DNA of 64,000 nt from NCBI RefSeq assembly GCF_033723955.1, contig NZ_CP137555.1, forward strand, positions 2,596,001-2,660,000, given 5' to 3'. The notes beneath the pieces are model-generated. The model was not told the origin of the DNA and did no database searches. It saw nothing but the letters and a program-made list of their open reading frames with translations. Origin of the DNA: Microbulbifer pacificus. Lineage in GTDB: Bacteria; Pseudomonadota; Gammaproteobacteria; Pseudomonadales; Cellvibrionaceae. Made by a program: the position numbers and the translations under genes. Shown here piece by piece: positions 34,864-45,147 of this stretch. Every line of letters starts with the position of its first letter. Position 1 is the first letter of the stretch.

Positions 34864-35991
34864 TTACTGGGGAACGTTCTCCGGCGTTGCCAGCATATCC
34901 TCCACCAACTCATCGATCTGGGCACGGGTGACATTCGGCATGCAGATCACGTGGCTCTGGCCGTTGGCGGTGGCGAGCTGCCATTTCTGCTTCACCGACT
35001 CAGCTACCTGTGGGAAAACCACGGTAATGGCATTGGGATTGCGCCAGGCGCTGATGCCGGCATTGCGCATACGGGTTTCGGCATAGCTGGCAGTATCCAG
35101 GGAGTGCTGGACGCGTGCCGCCAGTCCCTCCACACCCTGTGAGCGAATGGTGTGCCACAGCACCAGTGGGGTGAAACCATTGCGGGAGCCGGTGATGGTG
35201 GTGTCCAGGTTGCCGATATAGGAGATGGAGCGCGCAATGCGATCCACATTGCACTTGCGCGCCAGCACGATACCGCAGGGAATCGGCGAGCCGAAAAACT
35301 TGTGGCCGCTGATGGAAATACTGTCGGCGCCATCGGCAAAGTCGAACGCCGGGCGCGGCTCCATGAACGGCGCCATGCCGCCGCACAGCGCCGCGTCACT
35401 GTGGACGTAGCGTTGGCTGAAAGCCAGCTCGTCGAGGATGTGGTTGATCGTGTTCAGGTCGTCGCGGGCCTCGGTCATGGTGGTGCCGATATTGGCGAAG
35501 ATGATCGGCGGAATATCCCGGCGCGCGCGCAGGGTTTCGCGCAGATCGTTGTAATCCATTTCGCCGTTTTTTTGCGAGCGGATCATGATGTGCCGCATGC
35601 CGAGAAAATGCAGGTTTTTCGCCACGCTGTAGTGAGTGTCCTGGGAGTAGTACACGATACCCTTGGGCAGCAATTCGCGGGCGAGGTACAGGCCATACAG
35701 GTTGCCTTCGGTACCACCGTTGGTGACGTAGCCCCACCAGTCATTTTTCGGCGCGCGCAGCAGTTCGGCAAAAAAGGTAATGACTTCCCGCTCGAAACTG
35801 CGGCTGTCTACCCGCCAGGTGGAATCGCCGAAGGGATCGCCGAGGTTGTTGAGCGGATATCGCAGGAATTCCACCAGATCCTCGAATTCGAAATCCTTGG
35901 ATACCGGGTAACCGAGATACGACTGGGTATTTAAGCGGGTGCTTTCCAGAAATGCCTGCAGGCGGGCGCGATCGGAAGTGGAGAGTGCCAT
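34864..35991 (-). CDS. hdc: PLP-dependent histidine decarboxylase
   Basis: The enzyme removes the carboxyl group of histidine to give histamine. The 375-residue length matches the short bacterial group II histidine decarboxylases (about 378 residues in Morganella and Acinetobacter) rather than longer glutamate or aromatic decarboxylases. The PLP Lys is Lys231 in SISGHKFFGSPIPCG, the stacking His is His120 (DTHYSVAKNLHFLGM), and the phosphate-binding TNGGTEGNLYG and DAALCGG segments are intact. No siderophore genes are adjacent, although histamine is a building block of acinetobactin-type siderophores. A related serine decarboxylase activity is possible. Confidence 0.85.
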   Translation of the reverse strand: MALSTSDRARLQAFLESTRLNTQSYLGYPVSKDFEFEDLVEFLRYPLNNLGDPFGDSTWRVDSRSFEREVITFFAELLRAPKNDWWGYVTNGGTEGNLYGLYLARELLPKGIVYYSQDTHYSVAKNLHFLGMRHIMIRSQKNGEMDYNDLRETLRARRDIPPIIFANIGTTMTEARDDLNTINHILDELAFSQRYVHSDAALCGGMAPFMEPRPAFDFADGADSISISGHKFFGSPIPCGIVLARKCNVDRIARSISYIGNLDTTITGSRNGFTPLVLWHTIRSQGVEGLAARVQHSLDTASYAETRMRNAGISAWRNPNAITVVFPQVAESVKQKWQLATANGQSHVICMPNVTRAQIDELVEDMLATPENVPQ

Positions 35992-36039
35992 TTTGAATAA
36001 ACCGTTTTTTTTATAGGAATAGTTTTGCGGCCTTGAATG

Positions 36040-36063
36040 AAAAAAGGCGGTCCGAAGACCGCC
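36040..36063 (-). terminator. Intrinsic terminator of tex
   Basis: On the minus strand, GGCGGTC-TTCG-GACCGCC is followed by six T residues. The UUCG tetraloop and short GC stem make a classic strong terminator. It lies 20 bp past the tex stop codon. Confidence 0.9.
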
Positions 36064-36082
36064 CTTTTGCTTGCGCGGCCGG

Positions 36083-38428
36083 TTATTTTTTGCCTTTCAT
36101 CGCTGCGGCCAGCAGGTCACCCATGCTGCCGCGGCCGCCGTTGCCGGCGGGCTGCTGGCGGCTCTTGTTGTTGTGACGCTGCGCCTGGCGGCTCTCGCGG
36201 TGATCGCCTTTCTGCACACCGCCACTGCCCTGTTCGCCGGGCTCGTCAGACATGCGCATGGACAGACCGATACGCTTGCGTGCCACGTCCACTTCCATCA
36301 CTTTCACCTTGACGATATCGCCGGCCTTGACCACCTCGTGCGGGTCCTTGACGAATCGTTCGGACAGCGCGGAGATGTGTACCAGACCGTCCTGGTGCAC
36401 ACCGATATCCACAAACGCGCCGAAGTTGGTGACGTTGGTTACGGTTCCTTCGAGCACCATGCCCGGGCGCAGGTCTTTGATCTCTTCCACGCCGTCTTCG
36501 AACTTGGCGGTGCGGAATTCCGGACGCGGGTCGCGACCGGGCTTTTCCAGTTCCGCGATGATGTCTTTCACCGTGGGCAGGCCGAATTTCTCGTCGGTGT
36601 AGTCCGCCGGATTCAGCTTGCGCAGGAACGCGGAGTCGCCGATCAGGCTGTTGATCTCGCGGCCGTTTTTCTCGGCGATGCGCTTCACCACGATGTAGGA
36701 TTCGGGGTGCACGCCGGATTTATCCAGCGGGTTTTCGCCGTTGTTGATACGCAGGAAGCCGGCGGCCTGTTCGAACGCCTTGGGCCCGAGGCGCGGCACT
36801 TCTTTCAGCTGGTCGCGGCTCCTGAACGCTCCGTTCTGGTCGCGGTAGGTCACGATGTTAGCGGCGATGGAGGCGGTGAGGCCGGACACCCGCGCCAGCA
36901 GCGGTGCGGAGGCGGAGTTCAGCTCGGCACCGACGCCGTTCACACAGTCTTCCACCACCGCGTCCAGGGAGCGCGCCAGCTGGGACTGGGATACATCGTG
37001 CTGGTACTGGCCGACACCGATGGATTTGGGGTCGATCTTCACCAGTTCGGCGAGCGGATCTTGTAAACGGCGCGCGATGGAGATGGCGCCGCGAATGGTC
37101 ACGTCCAGATCCGGGAATTCCTTGGCGGCGAATTCGGAAGCGGAGTACACGGAGGCGCCGGCCTCGTTGACCATCACTTTCTGTGCGGTCAGCTTGTACT
37201 GCTTGATGGTGTCGCCGACAAACTTGTCGGTCTCGCGGCTTGCGGTGCCGTTGCCGATGGCGATCAGACCCACATCGTATTTGTTGCAGAAGGCAGCGAT
37301 GATCGCCGCGGATTCCTGAATGCGATTCTGCGGCGGCGTCGGGTAGATCGCTGTGTGGTCCAGCACCTTGCCGGTAGCGTCCACCACCGCAACTTTCACC
37401 CCGGTGCGCAGGCCCGGGTCGAGGCCGATGGTCGCCTTCTGACCGGCGGGCGCCGCCAGCAGCAGGTCTTTCAGGTTGCGGGAGAACACCTTGATGGCTT
37501 CCTCTTCCGCCATTTCACGCAGCTGGCCCAGCAGGTCGGTTTCCAGGCTGGTGAGCAGCTTGATACGCCAGGTCCAGCGCACCACCTCACCAAGCCACTT
37601 GTCAGCGGCGCGGCCCTGGTCCTCGATCTCCACATGGCGGGCAATCATCACTTCACACGGGTGGGCCTGGCTCGGGGTGCGCTCTTCGTCACCCTCGAGG
37701 CCCAGATTGATGGCGAGGATGCCTTCATTGCGGCCGCGGAAGATCGCCAGCGCGCGGTGGCTCGGTACCTTGGCGAAGGGTTCTGCGTATTCGAAGTAGT
37801 CGCGGAACTTGGCGCCTTCCTCCTCCTTGCCGTCCAACAGCTTGGATCTGACCAGACCGTCGCGGCTCAGGAAGTCGCGCAGCTTGCCCAGCAGCTCGGC
37901 GTCTTCGGCGAAGCGCTCCATCAGGATGAACTTGGCACCGTCCAGCGCGCTCTTGATGTCTTTGACGTGCAGGGCGGCATCTTCGTTGTCGCTGTTGAGA
38001 TACTTCTGCGCTTCCTCTTCCGGGTTCAGGGTCGGATCGCTGAACAGCGCATCGGCCAGTGGCTCGAGGCCGGCTTCGATGGCGATCTGGCCCTTGGTGC
38101 GGCGCTTGGGCTTGTAAGGCAGGTAGAGGTCTTCGAGGCGGTTCTTGGTGTCGGCGGCGTTGATCTGCGCGGCGAGCTCGGGGGTCAGCTTGCCCTGCTC
38201 GTCGATGCTTTTCAGGATCGCGGCGCGGCGATCTTCCATTTCGCGCAGGTAGCGCAGGCGCTCTTCCAGGGTGCGCAGCTGGGTGTCGTCCAGCTCGCCG
38301 GTCACTTCCTTACGGTAGCGGGAGATGAAGGGCACGGTGGCACCCTCGTCCAGCAGTCCCACGGCGGCGGCCACCTGTTGTGGACGCACGTTGAGTTCTT
38401 CGGCGATACGGGCGTTGATATCCAACAT
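36083..38428 (-). CDS. tex: Tex, RNA-binding transcription accessory protein
   Basis: The 781-residue protein has the full Tex architecture: an N-terminal helical Tex domain (to about 190), a YqgF-like RNase H fold (about 325-450, [17 protein letters not shown]), two helix-hairpin-helix units (about 490-560) and a C-terminal S1 RNA-binding domain (about 650-720, [32 protein letters not shown]), then a Gly/Arg/Gln-rich tail. Tex is a conserved nucleic-acid-binding protein influencing transcription and RNA stability. It is a single gene with its own terminator, divergent from the RND efflux genes. Confidence 0.97.
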   Translation of the reverse strand: MLDINARIAEELNVRPQQVAAAVGLLDEGATVPFISRYRKEVTGELDDTQLRTLEERLRYLREMEDRRAAILKSIDEQGKLTPELAAQINAADTKNRLEDLYLPYKPKRRTKGQIAIEAGLEPLADALFSDPTLNPEEEAQKYLNSDNEDAALHVKDIKSALDGAKFILMERFAEDAELLGKLRDFLSRDGLVRSKLLDGKEEEGAKFRDYFEYAEPFAKVPSHRALAIFRGRNEGILAINLGLEGDEERTPSQAHPCEVMIARHVEIEDQGRAADKWLGEVVRWTWRIKLLTSLETDLLGQLREMAEEEAIKVFSRNLKDLLLAAPAGQKATIGLDPGLRTGVKVAVVDATGKVLDHTAIYPTPPQNRIQESAAIIAAFCNKYDVGLIAIGNGTASRETDKFVGDTIKQYKLTAQKVMVNEAGASVYSASEFAAKEFPDLDVTIRGAISIARRLQDPLAELVKIDPKSIGVGQYQHDVSQSQLARSLDAVVEDCVNGVGAELNSASAPLLARVSGLTASIAANIVTYRDQNGAFRSRDQLKEVPRLGPKAFEQAAGFLRINNGENPLDKSGVHPESYIVVKRIAEKNGREINSLIGDSAFLRKLNPADYTDEKFGLPTVKDIIAELEKPGRDPRPEFRTAKFEDGVEEIKDLRPGMVLEGTVTNVTNFGAFVDIGVHQDGLVHISALSERFVKDPHEVVKAGDIVKVKVMEVDVARKRIGLSMRMSDEPGEQGSGGVQKGDHRESRQAQRHNNKSRQQPAGNGGRGSMGDLLAAAMKGKK

Positions 38429-38750
38429 CTTGTTATTTACATCCTCGGAGTTTCACGGTTCGACGGCAGCGCCGGGCCCGGTCGCAAATACGGGCGCGCA
38501 ATTGAGCTTTGGCAGCGATAGCGGATGGACGATGAGAGTCCAACTGCGGGTGCTGGCCGGAAAATTCGGCGGCCATTATGGGCCAAGCGGGAGCGCTGAC
38601 CAACATTGACAGGCGTGGAAATTGCGCCGCAAAAATTGCTCACGGTGTCCGTTTGCGGTCAATCGCATTCTGCTGCGACGGCCTGCACCCGAGGACAGTT
38701 CCAATGTCGCACAACACCTGTAGAATGCCCGGCTAGTTAAATTTTGATCA
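38429..38750. promoter_or_regulatory. Divergent region between tex and RND efflux genes
   Basis: This 322-bp gap has no gene. A TAGAAT -10-like hexamer lies at 38721-38726, 24 bp upstream of the adaptor start, with a weak -35 (TTCCAA). A TTGACA hexamer is present at 38606-38611 without a convincing partner -10. No regulator-type palindrome was seen. Confidence 0.4.
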
Positions 38751-40031
38751 ATGGACGCGTCTGTGAATCCAACGAAGAAAAGCACAAGCAAAAACAAAGT
38801 TTTAGGGATCGTTGTTTTAGCAGGTATCGCTGCGGTAGCCGCAGTGATATTGATGGCTCCGAAACCTGAGGAAAAAGTTGCCGAGACGGCGGTTCCGCCG
38901 GTGGCGGACATCCTCTTTGCAAATCCCGGCCGCCACACCCTGCTGGTGCCCAGCCAGGGCTCGGTGCACGCGCGCCACGAGATTGAAGTGGTGGCCCGTG
39001 TGGGTGGTGTGATTGAAAGCGTGAGCGGATCTTTCGTGCCCGGTGGCTTCTTCCAGCAGGGCGATTCCCTGCTGCAGATTGAGGCGGCGGACTACCGTCA
39101 CCAGCTGACCCGCGCTGAATCCCAGGTGGCCGCCGCCGCGGCGTCCCTAGCCCAGGAGCAGGGGGTGTCAAAGCAGGCCAAGCGCGAGTGGCGCGATCTG
39201 GGCACTACCGCTGCCAATGACCTGTTCCTGCGCAAGCCGCAATTGGCGGCGGCGGAAGCCGCGCTGGCCGCGGCCAAGGCGGACCGCGACCAGGCCAAGC
39301 TGGACCTGGAGCGCACCGGGGTGAAGGCACCGTTTGCCGGCCGCGTGGTGGAAACCCTGGTGGATATCGGCCAGTTTGTCTCCCCTGGCACCAAGCTCGC
39401 GCGTATTCACAGCACCGGCGTTGCGGAAGTGCGCCTGCCGCTGACCGACCACCAGCTGTCCCTGCTGGAGCTGCCGCTGGGTCGCGCCATTGAGAATGGC
39501 CCGGCGGTGCGCATGACCGCCAACCTCGCCGGCGAGCCGCGCGAGTGGCGCGGACAGATCGTGCGCACCGAGGCCGCGATCGATCCCAACAGTCGTTTCG
39601 TCTACGCCGTGGCCCAGGTGCAGAACCCCTACCAGGGCGACGCGCCGCTGATCAACGGCCTGTTTGTGGAAGCGCAGGTTGCCGGCAAGACCTATGACGA
39701 CATCACCCTGCTGCCGCGCCAGGCGCTGCACGAGGGCAGCCATGTCCTGGTGCTGAACGAGGAAAACCAGCTGGGCTTCAGAAGCGTGGAGCTGCTGCAG
39801 GCGGTGGGTGATCAGGTGTGGCTGCGCGGTGAAATCGCTACCGGCGACAAGATTGTGGTTTCGAGCCTCGGCTATTCCCGCGAGGGCATGGTGCTGACGC
39901 CCAACCCACTGAATGAAAAGCCCACCTCCAGCCTGATACTGGGTAATGAAGCGCCTGTGGATAACGACGCTGAAGAATCCGCCGAGGAAGCTTCCGGCAG
40001 CACCACCGTATCCGCACAGGGAGCGCACTGA
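38751..40031 (+). CDS. RND efflux periplasmic adaptor (membrane fusion protein)
   Basis: The 426-residue HlyD/AcrA-like protein has an N-terminal membrane anchor (about 17-36, VLGIVVLAGIAAVAAVILMA), a lipoyl domain (GGVIESVSGSFVPGGFFQQGDSLLQIE and APFAGRVVETLVDIGQFVSPGTKLA) split by a coiled-coil hairpin (about 115-190), and beta-barrel domains. It links an inner-membrane RND pump to an outer-membrane channel. The RND gene starts 2 bp after its stop, so they form one operon. No outer-membrane factor gene follows, so a shared TolC-like protein is likely. Confidence 0.93.
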   Translation: MDASVNPTKKSTSKNKVLGIVVLAGIAAVAAVILMAPKPEEKVAETAVPPVADILFANPGRHTLLVPSQGSVHARHEIEVVARVGGVIESVSGSFVPGGFFQQGDSLLQIEAADYRHQLTRAESQVAAAAASLAQEQGVSKQAKREWRDLGTTAANDLFLRKPQLAAAEAALAAAKADRDQAKLDLERTGVKAPFAGRVVETLVDIGQFVSPGTKLARIHSTGVAEVRLPLTDHQLSLLELPLGRAIENGPAVRMTANLAGEPREWRGQIVRTEAAIDPNSRFVYAVAQVQNPYQGDAPLINGLFVEAQVAGKTYDDITLLPRQALHEGSHVLVLNEENQLGFRSVELLQAVGDQVWLRGEIATGDKIVVSSLGYSREGMVLTPNPLNEKPTSSLILGNEAPVDNDAEESAEEASGSTTVSAQGAH

Positions 40032-40033
40032 TC

Positions 40034-43000
40034 ATGGATGGCATCATCGGATGGTTCGTCCGCAACAGTAAAGCTGCCAACCTGCTGATGTTCATGATCA
40101 TCATCGGCGGGATTTTCGGCATGATGCATATCGGCCGCGAGGTATTCCCGGCCATCAACCCCGGCGTGGTCAAGATCGATATCAGCTACCCCGGTGCCGG
40201 CCCCGCGGAAGTGGAGCAGCAGGTCACCCAGCGGGTGGAGCAGGCGATTGCCGAAGTGAAGGGCATCAAGGAGATCAACTCCTGGTCCGCCCGCAGCCAC
40301 AGCACCGTGCGTATCCAGGCGGTGGACGGTTACGACGAGCTGCGCCTGCTAAATGACATCAAGGTGCAGGTGGACTCCATCAACACCTTCCCCGCGGATA
40401 TCGAGCGCCCGGTAATCGCGCTGGAAGAGTGGGAACAGCAGATGATGATGATCGCCATCGGCGGTCCCGTCTCCCCGCGCCAGTTGAAAGAGACTGCGCT
40501 GGATCTGCGCGACAAGATGATGCTGCTGCCCGGCGTGCGCCGTGTGGATGTGTGGGGCGAGCGCGCCGATGAGGTTTCCATCGAAGTCTCCGAAGTGGAC
40601 CTGCGCCGCTACAACCTGTCGTTCGACGATGTGGCCAGCGCCGTGCGTCGCTCCTCACTGGATCTGCCCGCCGGTCGCGTGCGCTCCGACCGCGGCGACA
40701 TCCAGGTGCAGACCCGCGGTCAGGCCTACACCGCGGAAGACTTTGCGCGCATTCCGGTACTGAGTCGCGCCGACGGCACCCAGTTGCTGTTGCGCGACGT
40801 GGCCACCATCAACGACGGCTTCGAGGAAGAGGGTTCCGTCATCCGCTTCAACGGCAAGCCGGCGATGAACCTGCGGGTGATGCAGGGGGAGCCGCTGGAC
40901 GTGGTGGCCACCGCCGAGGCGATCCGCGAATTCATGAAGGAGACCCGCGAGACCCTGCCCCCGGGCATGGAATTCGAAACCTGGTTCGACTTCTCCGACG
41001 CCTACGAAAGCCGCATGAGCATGCTGTTCTGGAACGCGGTCACCGGCTTGTTGCTGGTGTTCGTGTTGCTGATGCTGTTCCTGCGCCCGGCACTGGCGGT
41101 GTGGGTGACCATCGGTATTTTCACTGCATTTATGGGCGCCTTCTGGCTGCTGCCGGTCACCGGCATCACCCTGAACATGCTGTCGCTGTTCGCGTTCCTG
41201 ATGATTCTCGGGATCGTGGTGGACGACGCCATTATCGTCGGTGAGGCGGTGCACGCCGCCCACGACCGCGGTGAGGTGGGCCTCAAGGCGGCGGAAGCGG
41301 GCGTGAAGAATATTTCCGCACCGGTGATTTTCGCCGTGGTTTCCACCATGGTGTTCTTCGTGCCGATGCTGTTCCTGCCCGGCTACACCTCGCAGATGAT
41401 GATGTCACTGCCGGTGGTGGTGCTGCTGAGCCTGAGCTTCTCGCTGATCGAGTCCCTGCTGATCCTGCCGGCGCACCTTGTGGGCCTGAAACCGGAAAAA
41501 CCGGCTACCTCCGGGTTCGGTAAAAAGATGCAGGAAGTGCGCGGCAAGTTCGCGGCGGGCATGAAGGCCGCGGGTGACAAGTATTACCTGCCGCTGCTGG
41601 AAAAAACCCTGACCAACAGCCGCGCCACGGTAATGGTCTTTTTCATGGCGCTGATCCTGTCGTTCGCGCTGTTTGCGGGTGGCTATATCGGCAAGGCGTT
41701 CTCGCCGGAAGTGCCGTCCGACCTGCTGGAACTCCGCACCACCATGGCCCAGGGCGAGTCGTTTGCCGAGTCCAAGCGCGTGCTGGAACAGTTCGAGCGC
41801 GCGGGCGAGCAGTTGGCGAAAGACCCGGAAATGCTGGCGCTGAACGGTGGCAAGGAGTTCGTACAGAACACCATGGCGTTCTTGTGGCGCGGCAATGTGT
41901 TGGTATTGCTGCAGCTGACCGACGGTGAAGAGCGGGATGTGACCTCCGAACAGCTGGCGCTCAAGTGGCGTGAATACGTGGGCAAGTTGCCCGCCAGCGT
42001 GGAAGAGATGAATATCCAGCACACCATCAACGATGGTGGCAAGGGTATGTCACTGAACCTCAGCACCGCCTCCGGCAATATGGACGAGATGCGCCGCGCG
42101 GCCGACGAGGTGAAAAAGGCCCTGAACAGCTTCTCCGGTGTCTACGATGTGCGTGACAACCTGATCGCTGCACGTCAGGACATCGAGATCCAGTTGAAGC
42201 CCCATGCCACCAATATGGGGATCGGCCTCGCCGACGTCGCCAAGCAGGTACGCCAGGGCTTCTACGGTGAAGAGGTCCAGCGCATTCCCCGCGGCCGCGA
42301 GGACGTGCGCGTAATGGTGCGCTACCCGCAGGAAGAGCGCACCAGTGAAGACCAGATCGACCGTATCCGCGTCCGTACCAACGACGGTGAAATCCCGTTC
42401 AGTGCGGTGGCCGAAGCGGTCTACGTTCCGGGTTACACCACCATTCGCCGCAATGACCGCGAGCGTACGGTGCAGGTCACCGCGGAACTGATCCCCGGTA
42501 CTTCTCCGGCGAACGAGATCCTCAAGGAGCTGCGTGACAAGAACCTGAAGAAATGGGAGAGCCAGTTCCCCGGCTTCAGCCTGAAGACCGCCGGTGAGAT
42601 GCAGGAAGAAGAGGAATTCGGCACCTCGATCGTGGCGTTCTTCTTCCTGTCGATCTTCGCGATTTACGGACTGCTGGCGATTGCCTTCCGCTCCTACTCG
42701 CAGCCGCTGCTGATCCTCACCGCGGTGCCGTTCGGCTTCTTCGGTGCGATCCTGGGCCACCTGCTGATGGGCTATAACATCAGCATCATGTCCATGCTCG
42801 GCTTCCTCGCCGCCGCCGGCGTGGTGGTGAACGACAACCTGGTACTGATGGATCGCATCAACCAGCTGCGTGCCGAGGGTATGGCGGTGATGGATGCGGT
42901 GGTGCAGGCGGGGCGCGACCGCTTTCGCCCGATCATCCTTACCTCGTTGACCACCTTCGTGGGCTTGTTGCCGATCATGTTCGAGCGCTCGATCCAGGCG

Positions 43001-43168
43001 CAGTTCCTGATCCCGATGGTGGTGAGCCTGGCGTTCGGCGTTCTCTGTGCGACCTTCGTCACCCTGCTGCTGGTGCCGAACCTGTACAAGGTCATCGAGA
43101 CCATCCGCATCAAGGTCAAAGGCGACAAGATTGCCGATGAACTGCCAGTGAGTTTCGAGAAAGTCTGA
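40034..43168 (+). CDS. RND-family efflux transporter
   Basis: The 1044-residue inner-membrane proton antiporter has two six-helix halves with large periplasmic loops. The first half includes GIVVDDAIIVGEAVH, with the paired Asp residues used for proton transfer in helix 4; the second half has AAAGVVVNDNLVLMDRINQLR. The first 30 residues (NSKAANLLMFMIIIGGIFGMM) form helix 1. The HAE-type sequence suits hydrophobic or amphiphilic substrates, but which ones cannot be told. It follows its adaptor directly. Confidence 0.95.
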   Translation: MDGIIGWFVRNSKAANLLMFMIIIGGIFGMMHIGREVFPAINPGVVKIDISYPGAGPAEVEQQVTQRVEQAIAEVKGIKEINSWSARSHSTVRIQAVDGYDELRLLNDIKVQVDSINTFPADIERPVIALEEWEQQMMMIAIGGPVSPRQLKETALDLRDKMMLLPGVRRVDVWGERADEVSIEVSEVDLRRYNLSFDDVASAVRRSSLDLPAGRVRSDRGDIQVQTRGQAYTAEDFARIPVLSRADGTQLLLRDVATINDGFEEEGSVIRFNGKPAMNLRVMQGEPLDVVATAEAIREFMKETRETLPPGMEFETWFDFSDAYESRMSMLFWNAVTGLLLVFVLLMLFLRPALAVWVTIGIFTAFMGAFWLLPVTGITLNMLSLFAFLMILGIVVDDAIIVGEAVHAAHDRGEVGLKAAEAGVKNISAPVIFAVVSTMVFFVPMLFLPGYTSQMMMSLPVVVLLSLSFSLIESLLILPAHLVGLKPEKPATSGFGKKMQEVRGKFAAGMKAAGDKYYLPLLEKTLTNSRATVMVFFMALILSFALFAGGYIGKAFSPEVPSDLLELRTTMAQGESFAESKRVLEQFERAGEQLAKDPEMLALNGGKEFVQNTMAFLWRGNVLVLLQLTDGEERDVTSEQLALKWREYVGKLPASVEEMNIQHTINDGGKGMSLNLSTASGNMDEMRRAADEVKKALNSFSGVYDVRDNLIAARQDIEIQLKPHATNMGIGLADVAKQVRQGFYGEEVQRIPRGREDVRVMVRYPQEERTSEDQIDRIRVRTNDGEIPFSAVAEAVYVPGYTTIRRNDRERTVQVTAELIPGTSPANEILKELRDKNLKKWESQFPGFSLKTAGEMQEEEEFGTSIVAFFFLSIFAIYGLLAIAFRSYSQPLLILTAVPFGFFGAILGHLLMGYNISIMSMLGFLAAAGVVVNDNLVLMDRINQLRAEGMAVMDAVVQAGRDRFRPIILTSLTTFVGLLPIMFERSIQAQFLIPMVVSLAFGVLCATFVTLLLVPNLYKVIETIRIKVKGDKIADELPVSFEKV

Positions 43169-43177
43169 GGAAATTGC

Positions 43178-43214
43178 GGAGCACAGTGGCGGCCATTTGG
43201 TGGCCCTGTGCTCC
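43178..43214 (+). other. Hairpin at the end of the RND operon
   Basis: GGAGCACAG (43178-43186) pairs with CTGTGCTCC (43206-43214), and GGCCA (43191-43195) pairs with TGGCC (43201-43205) inside it. The structure starts 9 bp after the RND stop and has no T tract. It may protect the mRNA 3' end or be a Rho-independent terminator lacking the U tail. Confidence 0.55.
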
Positions 43215-43349
43215 ACAACCTCATCGGCAATCGTTCCGCACAGGGTCACCGAACGCCCTTCGCTTTCACTCTTGTCGATACCGCCTACAACTTCTTCCCC
43301 GCCTGTATTACCCTTCACGCAATTCTTTTCCGCGAATCAGGAAATTTCC

Positions 43350-44090
43350 TTGCGTATTCCCCGTATCTATTCCGCCGAGCCGTTGGCGGGTAAATCCGAA
43401 ATTCAGCTGGATGAAGCGGCCTCCCGCCATCTGGTTAAAGTCCTGCGTCTTGGCCCCGGCCGCCCTTTGATCCTGTTTGACGGCGAGGGTGGTGAATACG
43501 AGGCGGAGCTGCTGGATGCGGGTAAAAAGGCGCTGGTGAAAATCGGTGCCCACTCCGAGGACGACCGCCAGTCGCCACTCGCCATTACCCTCGCCATCGG
43601 CATCTCCCGCGGCGACCGCTTCGACTGGGTGATCCAGAAGGCCACCGAGCTGGGGGTGACCGCTATCCAGCCCCTGTTTACCGAGCGCTGTGAAGTTAAG
43701 CTCAGCGGCGAGCGCCTGGAGAAAAAGCTCAGCCAGTGGCAACAGATCGCCATCAGCGCCTGCGAACAGAGTGCGCGCAATCGCGTGCCGGAAATCCTGT
43801 CGCCACAGAAATTCATCCAGTATCTGGATCAGTCCAAGGACGCCGCCGCGTTGAAGCTCGTGCTGCACCACCGCACCGATTCCACCCTGGTGGAACTGGA
43901 ACAGCAGGCGGGCCGGCCAGACGCCGCGCTATTATTGGTGGGCCCCGAGGGCGGGCTCTCCGCGGAAGAAATCGAACTGGCGCTGCGGCAGGGATTCCAC
44001 CCGCTGCGTTTGGGACCGCGGGTATTACGTACGGAAACTGCACCGGTAGCCGCGCTATCGGTGCTGCAATTTCAATGGGGCGATTTTTAA
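43350..44090 (+). CDS. rsmE: 16S rRNA m3U1498 methyltransferase
   Basis: RsmE methylates U1498 of 16S rRNA using SAM. The TTG at 43350 with AGGA upstream gives MRIPRIYSAEPL and 246 residues, the normal size and N-terminus; the open frame extends further upstream to 43197 without conserved content. An N-terminal PUA-like domain (about 1-70) precedes the SPOUT knot with LLVGPEGGLSAEEIELA and LGPRVLRTETAPVAAL. A small membrane-protein gene follows after 12 bp. Confidence 0.95.
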   Translation: MRIPRIYSAEPLAGKSEIQLDEAASRHLVKVLRLGPGRPLILFDGEGGEYEAELLDAGKKALVKIGAHSEDDRQSPLAITLAIGISRGDRFDWVIQKATELGVTAIQPLFTERCEVKLSGERLEKKLSQWQQIAISACEQSARNRVPEILSPQKFIQYLDQSKDAAALKLVLHHRTDSTLVELEQQAGRPDAALLLVGPEGGLSAEEIELALRQGFHPLRLGPRVLRTETAPVAALSVLQFQWGDF

Positions 44091-44102
44091 TCGGAGCACA
44101 CT

Positions 44103-44465
44103 ATGAAAGCACTTGTCTGGCTGATCGGCGCCGCCATCACCGTGATGTCGATTCTCATCATTCTCAAACCGCAGATCGCCCGCGATATCGGCGAGCGTAT
44201 GAATCCGCAGCTGTTTTACTTTGCCGCCTGGGCGCGGATCGTGATCGGTATGATTTTTCTGGCAATTTCAGATACCCGCAGCTGGGGTACCCTGTTCAAT
44301 GTGCTGGGGATTCTCCTGATCGTGGTGGGTGCCTTTGCCCTGCAATCCGGTTACGAGCGCACGCGAGAGTTTGTATTGGGTATCGTCCACGGCAACGAAA
44401 ATTTGGTGCGTGTGGCCGGCGCCGTTGGTGTGTTGATCGGTTTGTTGCTGATCTCCGCCAGCTGA
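44103..44465 (+). CDS. Small four-helix membrane protein of unknown function
   Basis: I do not recognise a named family. The 120-residue protein has four hydrophobic segments (about 3-21, 42-58, 64-82 and 100-118), with Arg and Lys in the intervening loops. It lies 12 bp after rsmE and 22 bp before the HAD gene, so it is probably cotranscribed with both. Confidence 0.8.
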   Translation: MKALVWLIGAAITVMSILIILKPQIARDIGERMNPQLFYFAAWARIVIGMIFLAISDTRSWGTLFNVLGILLIVVGAFALQSGYERTREFVLGIVHGNENLVRVAGAVGVLIGLLLISAS

Positions 44466-44487
44466 CAGAAAAAAATCGGAATATTCG

Positions 44488-45147
44488 ATGTTGAATCCCT
44501 ATTCAAATACCCGGCTGGTGATTTTCGACTGCGATGGCGTACTGGTGGACAGTGAATCCATCGTCTGCCGGGTGCTGGCCGAGGAAATGACAAAACTCGG
44601 CATGCCGGCGACCGCCGAGGAGTTGGATGAACAGTTCAGCGGCCGGCCGTCACAGGATTGCATTCGCGATATTGAAATCCGCTATGGTGGCCCACTGCCA
44701 ACATCCTATTTCAATGCCACCGAGAGCCGTATCCGCGAGGCCTTCCACAGCGAGCTGGAAGCGGTGACGGGTATTTACGAGGTGCTGGAGAAATTAAAGG
44801 CTACCGATCTGCAAACCTGCGTGGCCTCCTCCGGGCCGCATGCAAAAATGCAGATCACCCTGAATAAAACCGGGTTGTGGGATTATTTCGCCGGGCGCAT
44901 CTTTAGCGCCGACGATGTGGGGCGCGGCAAGCCGTGGCCCGACCTGTTCCTGCACAGCGCACTCCAGTTCGGCATCGCGCCCGAGCACTGCCTGGTGGTG
45001 GAAGATTCCATCGCCGGGGTAAAGGCCGCGGTGGCTGCCGGCATGCCGGTGATCGGCTACAGTCACAACGGCGCGCGCGCGCGGCAGCTGGAAGCCGAAG
45101 GTGCGCGGGTCATCAATGATATGCAGTTGTTGGTGGATTATTTCTAG
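44488..45147 (+). CDS. HAD-superfamily phosphatase, beta-phosphoglucomutase-like
   Basis: The 219-residue protein has the HAD motifs FDCDGVLVDSE (motif I, nucleophile Asp in the first position of DCD), a Ser in CVASSGPHAK (motif II), the Lys of GRGKPWPDLFLH (motif III) and VVEDSIAGVKAA (motif IV). The helical cap domain (about 20-85) places it in subfamily IA. Relatives act on sugar phosphates such as beta-glucose-1-phosphate or 2-deoxyglucose-6-phosphate. It ends the rsmE unit. Confidence 0.9.
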   Translation: MLNPYSNTRLVIFDCDGVLVDSESIVCRVLAEEMTKLGMPATAEELDEQFSGRPSQDCIRDIEIRYGGPLPTSYFNATESRIREAFHSELEAVTGIYEVLEKLKATDLQTCVASSGPHAKMQITLNKTGLWDYFAGRIFSADDVGRGKPWPDLFLHSALQFGIAPEHCLVVEDSIAGVKAAVAAGMPVIGYSHNGARARQLEAEGARVINDMQLLVDYF

